Origin: an uncultured Bacteroidales bacterium | GTDB lineage: Bacteria > Bacteroidota > Bacteroidia > Bacteroidales > Bacteroidaceae | Length of the DNA stretch: 6,720 nucleotides | NCBI GenBank assembly: GCA_937901185.1 | Contig: CALCHR010000064.1 | Coordinates: forward strand, 1 to 6,720 | Direction of reading: 5' to 3' | Part shown: one piece after another, positions 6,081 through 6,720 of the stretch | How positions within the stretch are numbered: the stretch's first letter is position 1 | Layout: every line of letters begins with the position of its first letter | Notes under the pieces: generated by a model | Told to the model about the DNA's origin: nothing | Database searches by the model: none | Seen by the model: the letters and a program-made list of their open reading frames with translations, nothing else | Translations under genes and position numbers: made by a program

Positions 6081-6720
6081 ATGAAAAAAATCTGTATGCT
6101 CTTTTGCCTTGCTGTGCTCTTCGCTCCGCTTAGCGCCCGTAAGGTTACTTTCAAGATGGAGAAATTTGGCATTGTGCCCGGCGAAACAGAGCTGGCAGCC
6201 AAGATGGAAAAAGCCCTTGGCGAAATTCGCTCCCAAGTAAGCGCCGACGACAAAGTGGTGCTGAAGTTCCGCAGTGGACGCTACGACTTCCACGCAGCAG
6301 ATGCCACTGCCCGCGAATACTATGTGTCCAACCACGACCAGGACCAGCCCAAGCTCATCGGCATCTGTCTGGAGGATTGGAACAACCTTACGCTCGACGG
6401 CGGTGGAGCCGATTTCATCTTCCACGGCCGCATGTTGCCGCTCGCCTTGGTCAACTCCAAGAATTGCACCCTTAAGAATTTCAGCATCGACTTTGCCAAG
6501 CCCCACATTGCTCAGGTGGAGGTGGTGAACAACGACGCCGAGAAGGGCATCACCTTTACCGTAGCGCCCTGGGTAGACTATCGCATTCTCCCCGACAAGT
6601 CTTTTGAAGGCTACGGCGAGGGATGGTCGGCCCGTTACAGCTGGGGCATTGCTTCCGACGGTGCCGATGGCAGTACCCTGAACGACGCCGTGTACGACCG
6701 CAATATGCGGGTCGTGGACG
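6081..6720 (+). CDS. GH110 alpha-1,3-galactosidase, N-terminal part (cut by window)
   Basis: An open frame of 213 codons plus one base with no stop, continuing past the right edge. Residues 1-19 form a signal peptide (MKKICMLFCLAVLFAPLSA), so the enzyme is periplasmic or exported. The mature part matches GH110 glycosidases of Bacteroides: YYVSNHDQ (80-87), LTLDGGGADFIFHGRMLPLA (103-122), NCTLKNFSIDF (128-138), KPHIAQV (140-146) and APWVDYRI (162-169). The family folds as a right-handed beta-helix, and this region is its opening coils. GH110 members remove terminal alpha-1,3-linked galactose, from blood group B structures (subfamily A) or also linear alpha-Gal (subfamily B). Full proteins run to about 600 residues, so roughly a third is present. 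The catalytic acids are expected downstream and cannot be checked. Subfamily cannot be decided here. The gene follows DUF4831 by 39 nt with no terminator between. Confidence 0.92.
   Translation, partial: MKKICMLFCLAVLFAPLSARKVTFKMEKFGIVPGETELAAKMEKALGEIRSQVSADDKVVLKFRSGRYDFHAADATAREYYVSNHDQDQPKLIGICLEDWNNLTLDGGGADFIFHGRMLPLALVNSKNCTLKNFSIDFAKPHIAQVEVVNNDAEKGITFTVAPWVDYRILPDKSFEGYGEGWSARYSWGIASDGADGSTLNDAVYDRNMRVVD

Overview
The window looks like chromosomal DNA from a Bacteroidales bacterium, most likely Prevotellaceae or a close relative. The evidence is a TAnnTTTG-type promoter box upstream of the first gene, A-rich start contexts without clear Shine-Dalgarno sequences, and Bacteroidetes-typical families (DUF4831, GH110, a secreted protein with the C-terminal 'W-T-LPF' module). 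Base composition is roughly balanced in the genes and clearly AT-rich in the upstream gap. The genus cannot be fixed from this sequence alone.

Layout: positions 1-292 are non-coding. They carry an AT-rich patch of short inverted and direct repeats (1-55), three CACAGA motifs spaced exactly 24 nt apart (59-115), an A10 tract, and a good TAnnTTTG promoter box (183-190) inside a CCTAT/ATAGG inverted repeat. An approximately 95-nt leader follows. From 293 to the end, six genes lie on the + strand with almost no space between them: rfbA (dTDP-glucose synthesis); a 598-aa secreted protein that starts inside the rfbA stop codon (ATGA overlap); a small HAD-type phosphatase; the bifunctional NAD(P)H-hydrate repair enzyme Nnr; a secreted DUF4831 protein; and the N-terminal 213 codons of a secreted GH110 alpha-1,3-galactosidase that runs off the right edge. 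Gaps between genes are -4, 18, 13, 1 and 39 nt, and no credible terminator or internal promoter was seen, so one transcript is plausible.

The genes do not form a single textbook pathway. rfbA makes a nucleotide sugar for surface polysaccharide, Nnr and possibly the HAD protein are cytoplasmic housekeeping or repair enzymes, and three products are exported. The GH110 enzyme points to removal of terminal alpha-1,3-galactose from host or other glycans. The usual rfbB/C/D partners of rfbA are absent here.

I found no CRISPR array, transposon, tRNA, rRNA or obvious new defence system. The items most worth a second look are the secreted protein coupled to rfbA, which has two diverged copies of a putative lectin-like module, and the repeat- and palindrome-rich promoter region.
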